The notes: a model not told the origin generated them from the sequence alone. A stretch of 64,000 nt of DNA from CAJXII01 sp965242915 (GCA_965242915.1 CBDETN010000028.1:1-64000); one strand, 5' to 3'; shown: positions 1 to 12,412, counted from the first letter of the stretch. A program made the numbers and translations.

Positions 1-1954
1 ACACATATAATCTAAAGTTGAATTTTTATCTCCTCCTCCAACCATTATCCCTTGCCCTCGTTCTAAATCATCATCTTGTTCTATAATATCATCAATTGTA
101 TTTGAATATTTATCAACTAATTTATTTATAAAATTAAAATCTAAATAAGAACCATACACTAAAATTCTCCAAAGAGAATCATTATCAATCAATTGCTTTT
201 GAGCTACTAATTTAAAGTCATTCTTTTCTATAATAAATATTTTAAAAGTTGAATAAAACCTACTTGGCTTTAATGAAATATATTGAATTTCATTTTTTAA
301 TATATTGTTATTATTATGCTTATATGATATAACCATTACTGGTGTTGTCGCACCTTCAAATACTTCTTCATTTACAGAGTATAAATCAAAAATATTTTCA
401 ATTAAAAATTTATTTAAAAATACTGTCTAAATTGTTTTGCTTGTGAATTATAAAATATTTTACTTGTAATAATAAATGATATTTTTGTATTAGAAGTACT
501 TAAGTCACTCACCCTTATTAAAAATGCTTGTGCTATCTCTTTATTGCTAAATCCAATATCTTTATTTTCTTTTTTAGCTCTATTTTTTATATAACTATTA
601 ATTAGCTTTGTATTGCCTCCTCCTCGTTTATACGGAGGATTACCAATAATATAATCTAGTTTAATACTTTTAAATTTTTGATTAAACTCAGCATCTAATT
701 CAAAAAAATCTGAATTAAAAAAGTTTTCATTTAGTAAATTTGGAAATTTAAAATCCTCTATATCTTTTGGTTTTTGATAATCCAGCAAGGTAATGCATAA
801 AGAAAATATGGTAACCATAATTGCATCACTATCTTTATCAATTCCAAAAATATTTTCTTTTAAGATATTTTTAATTTCTTCTTTAAAATATTTGATGAAA
901 CATCGACATTTGATGTTTCAATATATTGAGATATTAATTTTCTTAATGTTTCAACTAAAAATATTCCAGAACCACAAGAGGGGTCTAATACTTTACAGGT
1001 ATAACTTTTTTTATTTATTTTAAGATGCTTATCTACTGTATTTGAAAGTACATAATCAACCATGAAAGTTGGAGTATAATATGCACCTTGTTCTTTTTGA
1101 TTTTCTTCACCAATAAAATATTCGTATACATTACTAATAAATTCAATGGGAATAATTGAAAAATCATAAATAACAAATAGTGATTGCTCTCCAGTTGATA
1201 ATTTAGTTCCAGAAATCAGGTCTATTAATATTTTTAAATCTGCTATTGTTACATTTTTTTCTTCATCTAAGAAGGGAAACATATCACCATTAAATTGTAT
1301 TTTCAAATATTCAAATAATTGATAAGTTTTCTCTTTAGACTTTAAAATATCTTCTAATTTCTCGTTGGTAATAGTTTGTTTTTATTCCATCTATCAAGAT
1401 ATTAACTTTTCTATCAATCAAGTATCTAATAAAAATTATTCTACCAATTAAACTATTTGCAACTTTTGCTTCAAGACTATTTAATAATAATTTTCGTGCA
1501 TCTTTAATATTCTCTAATAAGTAGTAATTTACTCTATTTGATGATTTGAAAGACTCTTTATATTTTTCTAATACTTTTCCTGTAACAAGAGACAAGTAAC
1601 TAAAATCATCTTTATCATCAAATTTTTCTAATGTTTTATTTTCTCTGATATAATTAAATCCATTATATATTTCAAATGTTCCATTAGGAAGATTTAATAT
1701 AATAATTGGTGTTTCATTAAAATTCCAACAGTTTTTAAAAATAATTTCTTTTTCTTCTTGAATATTTTCAGATGAAGTAATATTAAAAAATAATATAAAT
1801 ATTTATTTTGAAAGTAGTAAAAAGACTCTGGATTTAAAATTTCTTGCAAGATATAATCCACTCTTTTAGGAAGTAGATTATTGAAATCATCTTTACCAAT
1901 AATGTACAAACCATTATCTTTTGTTAAGCCTAATCTATTATAAATTTTATCCAT
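1..1954 (-). pseudogene. Eco57I-like type IIG restriction-modification enzyme, frameshifted, runs off the window
   Basis: Adenine-specific DNA methyltransferase, probably fused to a nuclease as in Eco57I-type enzymes. Reading leftwards from the ATG at 1954, the pieces are 1954-1694, 1595-1335, 1306-860 and 818-414, and the frame then stays open to base 1. SAM motif I (DPSCGSGIFL) lies near 970-1000 and catalytic motif IV (NPPY) near 635-645, in the order of gamma-class N6-adenine methyltransferases. The C-terminal part holds GGATTPVMV-like and GQGIMVGGGDKN stretches typical of this family. At least four frame breaks are visible; the one at 414-418 is repaired by adding one T to a T run. It may be a real pseudogene or a victim of homopolymer indel errors, which also hit essential genes nearby. 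The family is clear; specificity cannot be judged. Confidence 0.75.
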
Positions 1955-2010
1955 TAATACACTTTTCCTTTTTATATTGGTAGTATAGCATAAAAATAAA
2001 TTTTAATTTA

Positions 2011-2036
2011 AAAACATTACAAATTGACATACTTTT
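2011..2036 (+). promoter_or_regulatory. TTGACATACTTTT motif, copy 1
   Basis: The block AAATTGACATACTTTT, preceded by AAAACATTAC, matches the block at 24483-24510 almost base for base and one arm of the palindromes at 39205-39230 and 53069-53095. It lies in the short gap between two restriction-modification genes, upstream of the leftward gene starting at 1954, whose likely -10 (TATACT) is at about 1980. Operator role is inference. Confidence 0.45.
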
Positions 2037-2040
2037 CATA

Positions 2041-5000
2041 TTAAACTTCCAAAACTCCATCAATTTCTTTCATTAATTTATCAGTACCTACAAGAGCATT
2101 TATAATTTTATTATAGTGTTTCAAGTCTGTTCTGCTTAACTCTCTTCCTACTCTATCTTTAAGCCATTTTTGAGCAGGTTGGTAGCCACCTATATAAAAT
2201 TCCCATGCTACAAGTGGAATATTTATTATTGATATATTTTCATTTAGTTGTAAAGATACTTTTTCATCTTCTATGCTTGCATCTTTTTTAGTTAGTTTAT
2301 TGGTAATCATCATATCACCATCACCACTTATATCTATAATTCTATCACTTAAACTATCATCTTCCATAAGATGCAATGCTCTTATTTTTCCACCTAACTC
2401 TACAAGTTGCCAAAAGTTTTCTATACTTGGATATGGAACTCTTGGAAAGTCTATCTTCAAAAACTCTTTATATTTATCTCTATACTTTGGACTATGTAAA
2501 ACTGCATAAATATAATCTAAAATATCTATAGGTGCAAATGTAGTTTTATCATCTTCTTTTTCAGGTGTGAATTTTAGATTTAATTCTTTTTCTATATCTA
2601 CTACTATTTCAATATTTAGGTTTGGTATTCTTGTATTATCTAATGAATTTTCATCTTGGTATAAATAAAGTGGAAAAGTATAAGGATTAGCATTTGCTGT
2701 TTCAGTAATATGTAAATCATTCATTATATTTGTAATAAAAGTATGCTGATATTTTTGTGTTTGACATTGTCTATTTGTTATAAATCCAATATTGTCTTTT
2801 TTAAAGTGTTTCATAACACTTTCTCTACTTCTTTCAATGAAATTCTTTTCATAATAAATATATCTAATATCAAATGTTCTATAAGCAAATGGCTTTATAG
2901 AATCTAAATTGATAGTAGCTATTTCTTTTATTTTATCAATTTTAAAACTACTATTTTCTTTTACTTTCATAATATTTTGAATATATGATTTGTCATTATT
3001 GAAAAAATTTACAATTTTAGATTCTAATTCTTTCTTATTGCTATCAATTACTAAACCATCTCTTGATGTAGCAATACCAACACAATCAAGATTAAATAAA
3101 TCTTTTATATAGATACCTTTATTATAGTATTCTTGTAATTCAAAATTTTGTTTAAAGAAATAAAACTCAGGTTCTCTATATTCAATTTTTTCAAATGGCA
3201 AACTTTTTAAACTATTTTCACTTAATGTTGTATATTTAAAATCTCTTTTTCCATATAAATCATATAAGTAAAGTTCTGCAAGTTTTTTGGTTTTGATTTT
3301 CTTTTTAATTCCAATAATTATGGCAACACCCTGCATAATATCAAATATATTTTCATCTTTACTACCATCTGGGCAAACTTCTTTTTTCTTACTATTTCCA
3401 TGTAAATCTATTATATAAATTTTATCAAATGTTTTTAAAAGATGGTATCTCATACCTCTAAAAGTAGGATTATCCAAATAACTATGATTAGTAATAAAGG
3501 CTAATATACCCTCTTCATTTTTTTGAATATAACTCTCACTATATCTTATAAATTTAACATAGTCATCATTTAGCCATTTTGGATTTCTCTCTTTTAATTT
3601 TGAGCCATCCCACTCTTTTTTATAATCTTCAAGTAGTCCATCTATAAAATCATTTTTATTTGATGAGTGTCCACTATAAGGTGGATTTCCCATCACAACC
3701 ATCACAGGGGTTTCTTTCTTTATCCTATCTGCTTCTTTTGATTCATTTGCTAAATATGAACTAAATAAACTTCCTGTTGATTCATGGTGTGATTCTAATG
3801 AGTTTGTAAGAAATATATTAAATCTTTTTTGTTTTATTTTCACTTGTAGGTTTATATCCTGTTTCCATCAAAAGCAAATCTAACTTTAGATGAGCCATAG
3901 CATAAGATGCCATTAGTAACTCAAATCCATTTAATCTAGGTATTAAATCTTTCTCTACATAACTACTCCACGAACCAAAAAAATCTTTTTTGATAAATTT
4001 TATAGTTTCTGCCAAAAATGTACCTGTACCTGTCGCTGGGTCTAGTATCTGTACTTCGTGTACCTCTTTTTCTTTTTGTCGTAAGTTTCCACTTTTTGTA
4101 TAACCTGCATCTACATCATCTACTTTTATCTTTATTTTACTATCATCAGTAAGTCCATCTTCTAAACCAAACTCATCTTTAAGAACTTCATCACAAGCAC
4201 GAACTATAAAGTTTACAACTGATTGAGGTGTGTACCAAACTCCTCTAGCTTTTCTAAGCTTTGGATTATATTCACCTAAAAAAGTTTCATAAAAGTGAAT
4301 TATAGGGTCATTCATACCACCTTTTTTTCCATAATCAACAAAAAGTTTTTCGATATTTGTAGCCAAAAAATATTTCAGCTAAACTATCAATAATCCATAT
4401 AAGCCTATCATCACAATCAGCCCCACCAATATAATTGAAAAGTCCTCTTAAAAAAGGATTTGATTTAGGTATAAGGTATTGAGCTTCTTGTCTGCTAAAA
4501 TCTTGTAAAGTTTTATCGTGAAGTCTAGCTGTAAATAATCCCATAAGCAATAGTTTGAGCATAAATATCTGCAAAACTTTGAGGTGTAATATCATGTATA
4601 AGTGTGGCTTTAAATACTTCCATCTCATTTCTTAAAGAATTATTTTCCTTCACTATCAATATCACTTAAAATTGCCTTTTCTATTACATCTTCAAGAAGC
4701 CTTGCTTTCCCAGCCATAAGCTTTGCCAACTTTGATGAACTTGTAATAGTTTGAGATACAAAAGTTGTAAAGTTTAAAATGTTATTTGTAAAACTAGAAA
4801 AGTTATCTTCTATAGGTATGATTATATTATTTTCTATTTTTGCTATAGAAATTTTTTGTATTAATTCGCCATTTTTATAAAATAAAAAATCTAAATAATC
4901 TGTAATGATAAGATTATCAAGTGCATTTTTGTACCTATCAAATTGCTCTTTATTTATTTTTTTTACCACTAAGGTCTTTATCCCCAATATCTTTAGCTTC

Positions 5001-5215
5001 AATATATCCAATAGGTATATCTTTTCTTGTGATACTATAATCAGGAGCACCAACATCTCTTATTCTTGCAGGTTCATTTGTAACTATAATATTATCATCA
5101 TTAATAATATCATTTAAAAAGTGTTTCAAGATGTCCTCGGTAAACTATGCTCTCGTGCATTTCCTGTTTGAAATAGTCTATTTACATTAGTTAGGTATGT
5201 TTGTATATTTTGCAT
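2041..5215 (-). pseudogene. Type ISP/IIG-like restriction-modification enzyme, frameshifted
   Basis: A single-chain enzyme of about 1,050 residues that would methylate and cut DNA. The start is ATG at 5215 (MQNIQTYLTNVNRLF). The N-terminal PD-(D/E)XK-like region reads GAPDYSITRKDIPIGYIEAKDIG across 5060-4960; the acidic residues and EAK are the expected nuclease core. The methyltransferase has motif I DPATGTGTFL (about 4050) and motif IV NPPYSGHSSNK (about 3680), then a long C-terminal target-recognition region ending at 2041. Pieces at 5056-4640, 4628-4335, 4366-3818 and 3843-2041 lie in different frames, with two further breaks between 5215 and 5056. The 3843/3818 junction is in an A run. 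No helicase domain is present, unlike LlaGI-type ISP enzymes. It could be a true pseudogene, or one intact gene with indel errors. Confidence 0.75.
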
Positions 5216-5267
5216 ATAAGATACTTTTTATTAAATTTGTATATTGTACTAAAAATACTATTAGAAA

Positions 5268-5843
5268 TTATCCTTTCTTCATAAATATAGTAAAATCATT
5301 ATTTAGATAGTTGTCTTTTGTTTTCATCATTGGACTTAATTGTTTGCAAAATTTAGTAACTTCATCAACTTGAAGGTTGTTATAACTGTGAGATTTTAAG
5401 AAATTAAATATTAAAACCCTTTGTACAAACTTCAAAACACTTTGTTATAAAAGGTATAAACCTCATCAACAGTAAGGATATTTAAAGCACCGCTGCAAAT
5501 ATAATAATCACCTTTGATCAAATTATCGGTTAAAATATTTTGTTTTTTAAATTCTTGAAAAGGTAACCGTTTTTTACATACAGTAACCATATCCTCTTCA
5601 CAATCTATACCAAAATATTTTTTGCGGTAATTTATTATTTACTTCTAAATATTTATAATATTCACCAAAACCACACCCTACATCAATTATAGAAGAGGTT
5701 GCAATCTCTTTTTTAATAAATTTAGTAATAATCTCAAATCTTTTATATTGAGTATGCTTTGAGTTCCAACGCACACCTTGTGCTGATATACCATATTCAT
5801 TTATGGCTTTTTGGTAAAATTTATTATTGTGTTCTTGTGCCAA
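5268..5843 (-). pseudogene. Class I SAM-dependent methyltransferase, two frameshifts
   Basis: Small-molecule or biosynthetic methyltransferase of about 190-200 residues. The start MAQEHNNKFYQKAINEYG at 5843 overlaps the end of the dCMP deaminase gene by 43 bases, so the two are probably co-transcribed. SAM-binding motif I is IIDVGCGFGEYYKYL, with the following acidic strand FGIDCEEDMV in another frame. The frame breaks near 5625 (T run) and again near 5433, after FYNKVF; the protein then continues as FLKSHSYNNLQVDEVTKF and stops at 5268. All segments are collinear, so the gene is full length apart from the two indels. The substrate cannot be told. Confidence 0.6.
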
Positions 5844-6271
5844 GTTGTTCTTATACTTACACCGTTATCTTCTATAAATTTAGAAATTGTTTGAGAATGT
5901 GTATGCTCATAAGCTTTATCATATACAATTCTTTTTATCCCACTTGCAATTAAATTTTTACTACACTCGCTGCAAGGTTCAAGTGTTACATAAATAGTTG
6001 CTCCATCTATACTTATACCCTCTCTTGCCGCCCAAATGATAGCATTCATCTCTGCATGTATCTCATAAGTTTTTGACCACTCATGATGCTCACTGGTATA
6101 TTCACCATCCCAATGGTCATTACAGTTTGTAAAACCTGCCGGTGTTCCATTGTATCCGGTACTTAATATCCGTCCATTTTTTACTATTACCGCACCCACC
6201 TGCTTTGATACACATTTAGAAGCAGTTGATAACTCACGCGCTATATTTACAAAGTTTTCATCACTTAACAT
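5801..6271 (-). CDS. dCMP deaminase family protein (ComEB-like)
   Basis: Zinc-dependent cytidine/deoxycytidylate deaminase, 156 residues, expected to make dUMP from dCMP for thymidylate synthesis. The sequence shows the zinc and catalytic motif HAEMNAI and the second zinc motif PCSECSKNL, in the spacing of the family. The early part (CVSKQVGAVIVKNGRILSTG) is the usual nucleotide-binding start. A tail past the core overlaps the downstream methyltransferase start. One of the few uninterrupted genes in the first 12 kb. Supply of dUMP fits the ThyX-type thymidylate synthesis seen at 45-46 kb. Confidence 0.85.
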   Translation of the reverse strand: MLSDENFVNIARELSTASKCVSKQVGAVIVKNGRILSTGYNGTPAGFTNCNDHWDGEYTSEHHEWSKTYEIHAEMNAIIWAAREGISIDGATIYVTLEPCSECSKNLIASGIKRIVYDKAYEHTHSQTISKFIEDNGVSIRTTWHKNTIINFTKKP

Positions 6272-6353
6272 TTTAAATCAACCTTATTTTTAATTATGTT
6301 ATTATTATAGCAGATTATTTCATCTATAAAGATGATGACAAAAGGAAATTAAT

Positions 6354-6825
6354 ATGTTTCAGAAAATATTGCTAGCTATAACACTTTTATCAGCAGGACT
6401 GATGGCAAAAAGAATATACTTTAAATTTACAAGGTAACGAAGCGAAAGAAACACTTACAATAAAAGTTGATTTTGATATTGAAGAAAATGGTAAAATTAA
6501 AGCAGATCAAAGAGTAGATATTAGAAATATCCCAAATTTCAGATCTCTTAAAATTATTACTGCCTCAGGACTAAAAGGTACTTTAAAAGATGAAAGGGAA
6601 GTGATAGTATACTACAAAACTTCACTTGAAATATCAGGACTTAAAATAAGAAATTTATATAAAGTAGCAGATGCCAGAGTTTATGGAGATGAGAGTAATA
6701 TTTCTATAACATTTGATAAAGACCACTATCAAAATATCATCTCATATTTAAGATACCACAATGTCAAACAAGATGTGATAAAAGATATTAACAATATGTA
6801 TGGAACTTGGACTGAAATAGAGTAG
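6354..6825 (+). pseudogene. Small exported protein of unknown function with one frameshift
   Basis: ATG at 6354 follows AAAGGAAATTA, a good ribosome binding site. The first residues, MFQKILLAITLLSAGLMAK, form a clear signal peptide with likely cleavage after LMA. After A-run 6407-6411 the frame shifts; removing one A gives an uninterrupted reading (EYTLNLQGNEAKETLTIKVD..) to the stop at 6825, about 157 residues. The mature part is beta-rich with no recognised motif; a periplasmic or surface location is inferred from the signal peptide. A +1 homopolymer insertion, probably an error, is the simplest explanation. Convergent with the nitrilase gene, which ends five bases away. Confidence 0.55.
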
Positions 6826-6829
6826 GAAA

Positions 6830-7547
6830 CTACTTTATTCCTATAGGCAGATATCTTCTCATCTTTTTGATCTCTCCCAAGTCAATCGCTTGCATTAAAA
6901 ATTCTTTTTCATCATCTCTAAAAGTATTTCCAAAAGGGGTAATGATACCGCTGCTTTTTGCCATCTCATCATTTGCACTATCTGATATTAGTACAAAACA
7001 TTGATTGGCAACTGCAAGGGCTTGGGATAATGTTTCTAAATTTTCTTTTCGCAAAATTCCCCACATAGCAGGAATTAAAACTAGATCAGCTCCTCGTATT
7101 TGTTGCCAAAGGTCGATAAATCTAAGCTCAAAACAGATTAAGCAAGCTACTTTTAGACCATTAATCTCTACTATTTTAATATCTTTTTTTTCTCCGGCAG
7201 TAAAATATTTTTTTTCATCATTTAAAACAAAAAGTTCATATTTTGATTGAGTGTGTACTATTTCACCCTTATTAAAAATAAATAAAGTATTTATATGTTT
7301 GTCTTCTTTGGCTTGGGTTAAAGTCAAGGATATAGTTTTTTTCATTTGATAACTCTTTTAAAATTTCAATAGCTTTTTTTGATATTGCTACTGCCTCATC
7401 AAGTCTATCATAAGCATAGCCGTTTAGACAAAGTTCAGGCGCTAAAATAAAAGCACCTTTTGGTGCTTGGTTTATTAAAGATATTAATTTATCTAGATTT
7501 TCTTGGAAATTGTCAGTTGTTTTAAATTGTAAAGATACTAAGTTCAT
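6830..7547 (-). pseudogene. Carbon-nitrogen hydrolase (nitrilase superfamily), one frameshift
   Basis: Predicted amidase of about 240 residues. The N-terminal piece (7547-7272) carries the catalytic glutamate in APELCLNGYAYDR. The C-terminal piece (7345-6830) carries the nucleophile cysteine in ACLICFELRF and the downstream GADLVLIPAMWG strand. The general-base lysine is probably in HTQSKYELF. The two pieces overlap around the short A run at 7307-7309 (minus sense), where one base more or less joins them. It lies just downstream of nrdB on the same strand, 9 bases away. The substrate is unknown; omega-amidase-like or a simple aliphatic amidase are both possible. Confidence 0.65.
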
Positions 7548-7555
7548 ATCAAATT

Positions 7556-8587
7556 CTAAAAATCATCAAAATTGATACTTCCCTTAGAATAATTAACTAC
7601 ATTTCCTTCAAAAAAGTTAGTTCTTTGATCATTAAATGAAGAGTAACCATCTACCCAAGGAATTGGATGTTTTACATTATATTCCGGTTCATAACCAACT
7701 GCCATCAATCTTTGGTCTCCTAGATATTGAATATATTGTTTTATAATTCCATCTGTAAATCCAAGAATTTGACCTTGAGTAATATATGCGCCCCATTCTG
7801 ATTCTATCTCTACAGCATCTCTGACCATTTGTCTTACTTTTTCTTCCAACTCTTTTGTAAAAAGTTCTGGTCTCTCTTGTCTTGTACTGTTAATCATATG
7901 TTGAAATAATAAAAGATGAGTTACTTCATCTCTTTGGATAAATCTAATCATCTGGGAAGAACCCAACATTTTTCCAGATTTTCCAAGCGCATACATAGAT
8001 GCAAATCCTGCGTAAAAATACATACCCTCTAAAATTTGATTTGCAAACATACCTAAAACAATATTTTCATCTGTAGGGTTTTCCCCAACTGCTTTAAATG
8101 TATTTGCTATAAATAGATTTTTCTTTTGAAGCATATGGTCAGTTTTCCACATATCATATATCTCATCTGTATTATCAGAAATTGATTCAACCATAACGGC
8201 ATAAGATTTACTGTGATTTGCCTCTTCATAAGCTTGACGGGAGAGAATTGCATTTATCTCTGGTGCTGTAATATATGGATTCATATTATCCATAATATTA
8301 TTTGTTTGTAAACTATCCATAAAAATAAGCTGGCTAAGTACCAAATCATACATTCTTTTCTCAGCAGGCATTAAAAACTTATAATCTTTGGCATCACCTG
8401 TCATCTGTACCTCTTTTGGAAACCAAGTATTACCCTCCATAGTATCCCAAAGATTTAATGCCCATTGATACTTTGCTTTTGTAAAGTTAAGCATACCATC
8501 TGGATTTCCTCCAAATGTTCTTCTTTCATTTATAGTTTCACTACTCTCGGGATTGTAAATTACTTTTTTATTATTTTTTATATCCAT
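7556..8587 (-). CDS. nrdB: Ribonucleoside-diphosphate reductase class Ia, beta subunit
   Basis: Small subunit of aerobic ribonucleotide reductase; it builds the diiron-tyrosyl radical that drives reduction of NDPs by NrdA. All diiron ligands are visible: D in FMDSLQT, E and H with the radical tyrosine in EEANHSKSY (E-x2-H-x3-Y as in E. coli E115/H118/Y122), E in NQILEGMYF, and E..H in RDEVTHLLL. I choose MDIKNN at 8587 because GGAAA lies six bases upstream; upstream ATGs at 8599 and 8620 give longer versions overlapping the end of nrdA. Follows nrdA immediately, so an nrdAB operon. Confidence 0.92.
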   Translation of the reverse strand: MDIKNNKKVIYNPESSETINERRTFGGNPDGMLNFTKAKYQWALNLWDTMEGNTWFPKEVQMTGDAKDYKFLMPAEKRMYDLVLSQLIFMDSLQTNNIMDNMNPYITAPEINAILSRQAYEEANHSKSYAVMVESISDNTDEIYDMWKTDHMLQKKNLFIANTFKAVGENPTDENIVLGMFANQILEGMYFYAGFASMYALGKSGKMLGSSQMIRFIQRDEVTHLLLFQHMINSTRQERPELFTKELEEKVRQMVRDAVEIESEWGAYITQGQILGFTDGIIKQYIQYLGDQRLMAVGYEPEYNVKHPIPWVDGYSSFNDQRTNFFEGNVVNYSKGSINFDDF

Positions 8588-8603
8588 ATTATTTTCCATT
8601 ATT

Positions 8604-10987
8604 TTATTGACACCCGACACATTCTTGGCTTCTATCTTCTACATCTGTAGCTTCAGGTGATTGACTTCTTAGGTAGTATGTTGATTTTAATCCTAATTGC
8701 CAAGCTAAAGTATAAATCTCATGTAAGTATCTACCGCTTGCTTTATCTAAACTCATAAATATATTTGTACTTTGACCTTGGTCTATCCACTTCTGTCTAA
8801 TTGCTGCTGCTTTTATAATATCTTTTTGTTCAACTTCATAAGCAGGAATATAATGAGCCCAAGTGTCCGGACTTAGATTTGGAGCAACTACAGGAATTAA
8901 ACCACTCATATTTTCTTCAAACCATTTTCTTTTAAATACAGGTTCAATAGCTTGCGTAGTTCCAACTAAAATAGAGATTGAAACTAGTAGGTGCGATAGC
9001 CATTAGGTAACCATTTCTCATACCCTGTTTTTTTACAGTTTCCCGTAATTCATTCCAATCATACCCATCATCAAATAAATCTTTTTGTATCAATGCTTCA
9101 ACAGCTTGAGGTGAGTGATCCATCGGCATAATACCTTTTGACCATTTTGAACCTTCAAATGTAGGATAGATACCTTTTTCCACAGCTAAAGAAGAAGATG
9201 CTTTAATAGTGTTATAACTAATAGCTTCCATTATTTTATCAATCTTTTTAAAATGGTCATTTGAACCAAAAGTCAAAGCTGACTCAGCTACCATTTGAGC
9301 TTCACCCATCACACCAAGCCCAATTGCTCTTGTTTGTAAGTTTGTAGCTTTTACTTTTCTAAGCGGATAAAAGTTTAATTCTATTACATTGTCAAGCATC
9401 CGTACAGCTATTGGTACTACTCTTTCAATATCCTCTTTTGTATTTATACGGCTTAAATTTTACAGAAGCTAAGTTACAAACTGCGGTTTTACCATCAGTC
9501 TTTTCTTTTTCAACGATAAAAATCTTTTTACCGTCTATAGAATCTAAAGCAGTAATTTTATTTGCTTTTTTAACTATACCGCCGTCAACTACAACCTCTT
9601 CATCTTCCTCATAAACTTTGATATCTCCATCTTCAAATTCTAGTTGAATTTTATAGTGATTTGGCTCAGTATTTTGGAAAATTTCTGTACATAAATTTGA
9701 ACTTCGTATAAATCCAGTGTGGTCATTTGGATTGGCTCTATTTGCATTATCTTTAAAACATAAGAAAGGACTTCCAGATTCAAAATAAGAAGTTAAAACT
9801 TTTTTCCATAAATCTTTTGCTTTCATTTGCTCTTTAGTGATACTAGGATCATTTTCATATTCTTCATATCTTTTCTTAAACTTTTCACCCGTTAATGTTG
9901 CTAAATCTCTAACTTCGTAAGGGTCAAATAAAGTCCAATGCGAATCTTCTAAAATTCTTTCCATAAATATATCACTGATCCAAAGTGCAGGGAAAAGATC
10001 ATGTGCTCTTCGTCGCTCCTCTCCAGAATTTTTCTTTAAATCAATAAAATCAACAATATCCATATGCCAAGGCTCAAGATAAACAGCAATTGCACCTTTT
10101 CTCGTACCTAACTGGTCAACTGCAAGTGCGATATCATTTGTGATTTTTAAAAAAGGAATTGTTCCGCCAGCTGCTCTTTTGTGACCGTCAATCATACCTC
10201 CAAGACTTCGAATACTATTCCAATCCCAACCAATACCACCACCATATTTAGATAAAAGTGCCATCTCTTTGTAAGAATCAAAAATACCTTCAATATTATC
10301 AGGACTACTTCCAATATAACATGAACTTAACTGATGCCTATTTGTTCTGGCATTTGATAAAGTCGGAGTTGCAAGCATAACTTCAAATTTTGAAATTACA
10401 TTATAAAACTCTTTTGCTTTTTCTTGCTTATTTACTTCATTTTGAGCAAGGAACATAGCGATTCCCATAAACATTTGCTGCGGTAACTCAATAGGTTCAC
10501 CATCACCATTTTTAATTAAATATCTATCATATAAAGTTTTTACACCCAGGTAATTAAATTGTAAATCACGATCAGGAACGATAATAGAATTTAAATCATC
10601 TAAATCATATCCATTTTCAAGTGCAGGGATTATTCTTCCGGCATCTTGCCCGTATTTAATATAATCCTTTAGATGACAATAAGCATTTCCCTTTATTCCA
10701 TGAGTAACTTTACCAACTCTGTGATAAACATCATATAAAAAAAGTCGTGAAGCTACAAATGTCCAATTTGGTACATCAATATCAATCTTTTCAACTGCTG
10801 TTTTAATCAAAGCATCTTGAATATCACTTGAACTCATACCATCAATAAATTTAATTTGAGCATCAATTTCCAATTCACTTTGGCTTACGCCATCAAGACC
10901 ATTCGTAGCTGATACCGTATGTTTTTGAATTTTAGTAATATCTAAAATTTCTTTTCGTCCATTTCTTTTTGTAATCATTATTGACAT
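8604..10987 (-). pseudogene. nrdA: Ribonucleoside-diphosphate reductase class Ia, alpha subunit, with two frameshifts
   Basis: Large catalytic subunit of ribonucleotide reductase, about 790 residues when the frame is repaired. An ATP-cone starts the protein (MITKRNGRKEILDITK). Active-site cysteines occur in LSSCYIGS and AVCNLASV, the radical relay site in SNLCTEI, and the C-terminal redox pair in ECVGCQ. The frame breaks at T run 9458-9461 (one extra A in the coding sense turns VNLSRINTKEDIE into VKFKPYK) and at 8981-8983 (one extra T before SISILVGTTQ). Since the gene is essential and its partner nrdB is intact, sequence errors are more likely than real loss. Confidence 0.85.
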
Positions 10988-11082
10988 AAAATATCCTATT
11001 ATTTGAGAGTAAATATGAAATGGATTTTAGCAAAATTTTGCTTAAAAATCGAAGTCATTGATAGTCACTAATACTCTATAAA

Positions 11083-12412
11083 TTATTTAAAAACTCTTTT
11101 AAAAATTGCATCTACATTTTTAGTATAATAATCAAAATTAAAACACTCTCTGATTTGTTTTTCTGATAAACTTTTTCTTAACTCTTTATCATCAAGCAGG
11201 TGCTGTAAATATAAACTTTCACCTTTTTTATTTGTAGTTGCATTACCTTGCTGAATCTCTTCCCAAACTTTCATAGCATTTCTTTGAACGATTCTATAAG
11301 CATCTTCTCGACTCACACCTTGAAGTGGAAGTTCAAGTAATACTCTTTGAGAAAATACAAGTCCACCGGTAAGGTTTAAGTTTTTCATCATATTTTTAGG
11401 CATTACAGTTAAGTTTGCAATTACATTGTTCATTCTGTGAAGCATAAAATCACAAGTGATAAAAGTATCTGGCAGCCAAAATCTTTCAGTTGACGAGTGA
11501 GAGATATCTCTTTCGTGCCATAATGCTACATTTTCCATAGCAGGGATTGAATATGCTCTGATAATTCTTGCAAGTCCAGTAATATTTTCAGTTAAAATAG
11601 GATTTCTTTTATGAGGCATAGCTGAAGATCCTTTTTGCCCTTTAGCAAAAAATTCTTCACACTCATATACTTCTGTTCTTTGCCAATGCCGCACTTGAAC
11701 TGCAAATTTTTCAATTGAAGAAGATAATAAAGCAAGCGTAGTAGCCAGTCTTGCATATCTATCTCTTTGAATTACTTGATTTGATACAGGTGCCGGCTTT
11801 AGTCCTAACTCTTTACAAGTATACTCTTCAAGTTCCAAAGGAGCATGAGCAAAGTTACCCATAGCACCGCTTACTTTTCCTACAGCGATTACTTTTTTAG
11901 TTTGTTTTAAATTTAAAAGATGTCTTTTCATCTCATCATACCAAACAGCTAAAACAAGACCAAAAGTGATAGGCTCACCGTGAATTCCATGACTTCTTCC
12001 AACCATTAAAGTCATCTTGTGTTCTTTTGCTCTTTTCTTGATAGATTTAATCATCATTTTTAACATCTTTTATAATTAAATCTAATGATGAAGTCATCTG
12101 AAGTGCTACTGCAGTATCAACAGTATCCGAAGATGTCATACCATAATGAAACCATCTAGACTCATCGCCGAGAGTTTCTGCAACAGAAGTTGTAAATGCA
12201 ATTAAATCATGTCTGGTAACCGCTTCAATTTCATCAATTCGCTCTACATTAAAACCGGCATTTTTAACTATTTTCTCAGCATCATCTTTTGGTATCTTAC
12301 CCAGCTTTGACCAAGCTTTAACTACGGCTAATTCTACATCTAACCATGCTTGGTATTTTGCCTGCATGGTCCATTTGCTGCTCATCTCTTCTCTTGCATA
12401 TCGTTCAATCAT
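11083..12412 (-). pseudogene. purB: Adenylosuccinate lyase with one frameshift
   Basis: Catalyses two steps of purine synthesis, SAICAR to AICAR and adenylosuccinate to AMP. The N-terminal piece starts MIERYAREEMSSKWTMQAKY and holds GMTSSDTVDTA; the second holds the fumarase-superfamily signature GSSAMPHKRNP. The break is at T run 12057-12061: with one A fewer in the coding sense, DVKNDD becomes DVKMMIKSIKKRAKEH, which joins exactly to the second piece. The repaired length of about 442 is normal. Essential in most bacteria, so the break is probably an assembly or sequencing error. Confidence 0.85.

Noticed and set aside
1..5215. BREX or DISARM defence island
   Set aside because: Only two stand-alone R-M type genes are present; no pglZ, brxL, drmA or helicase partner is visible.
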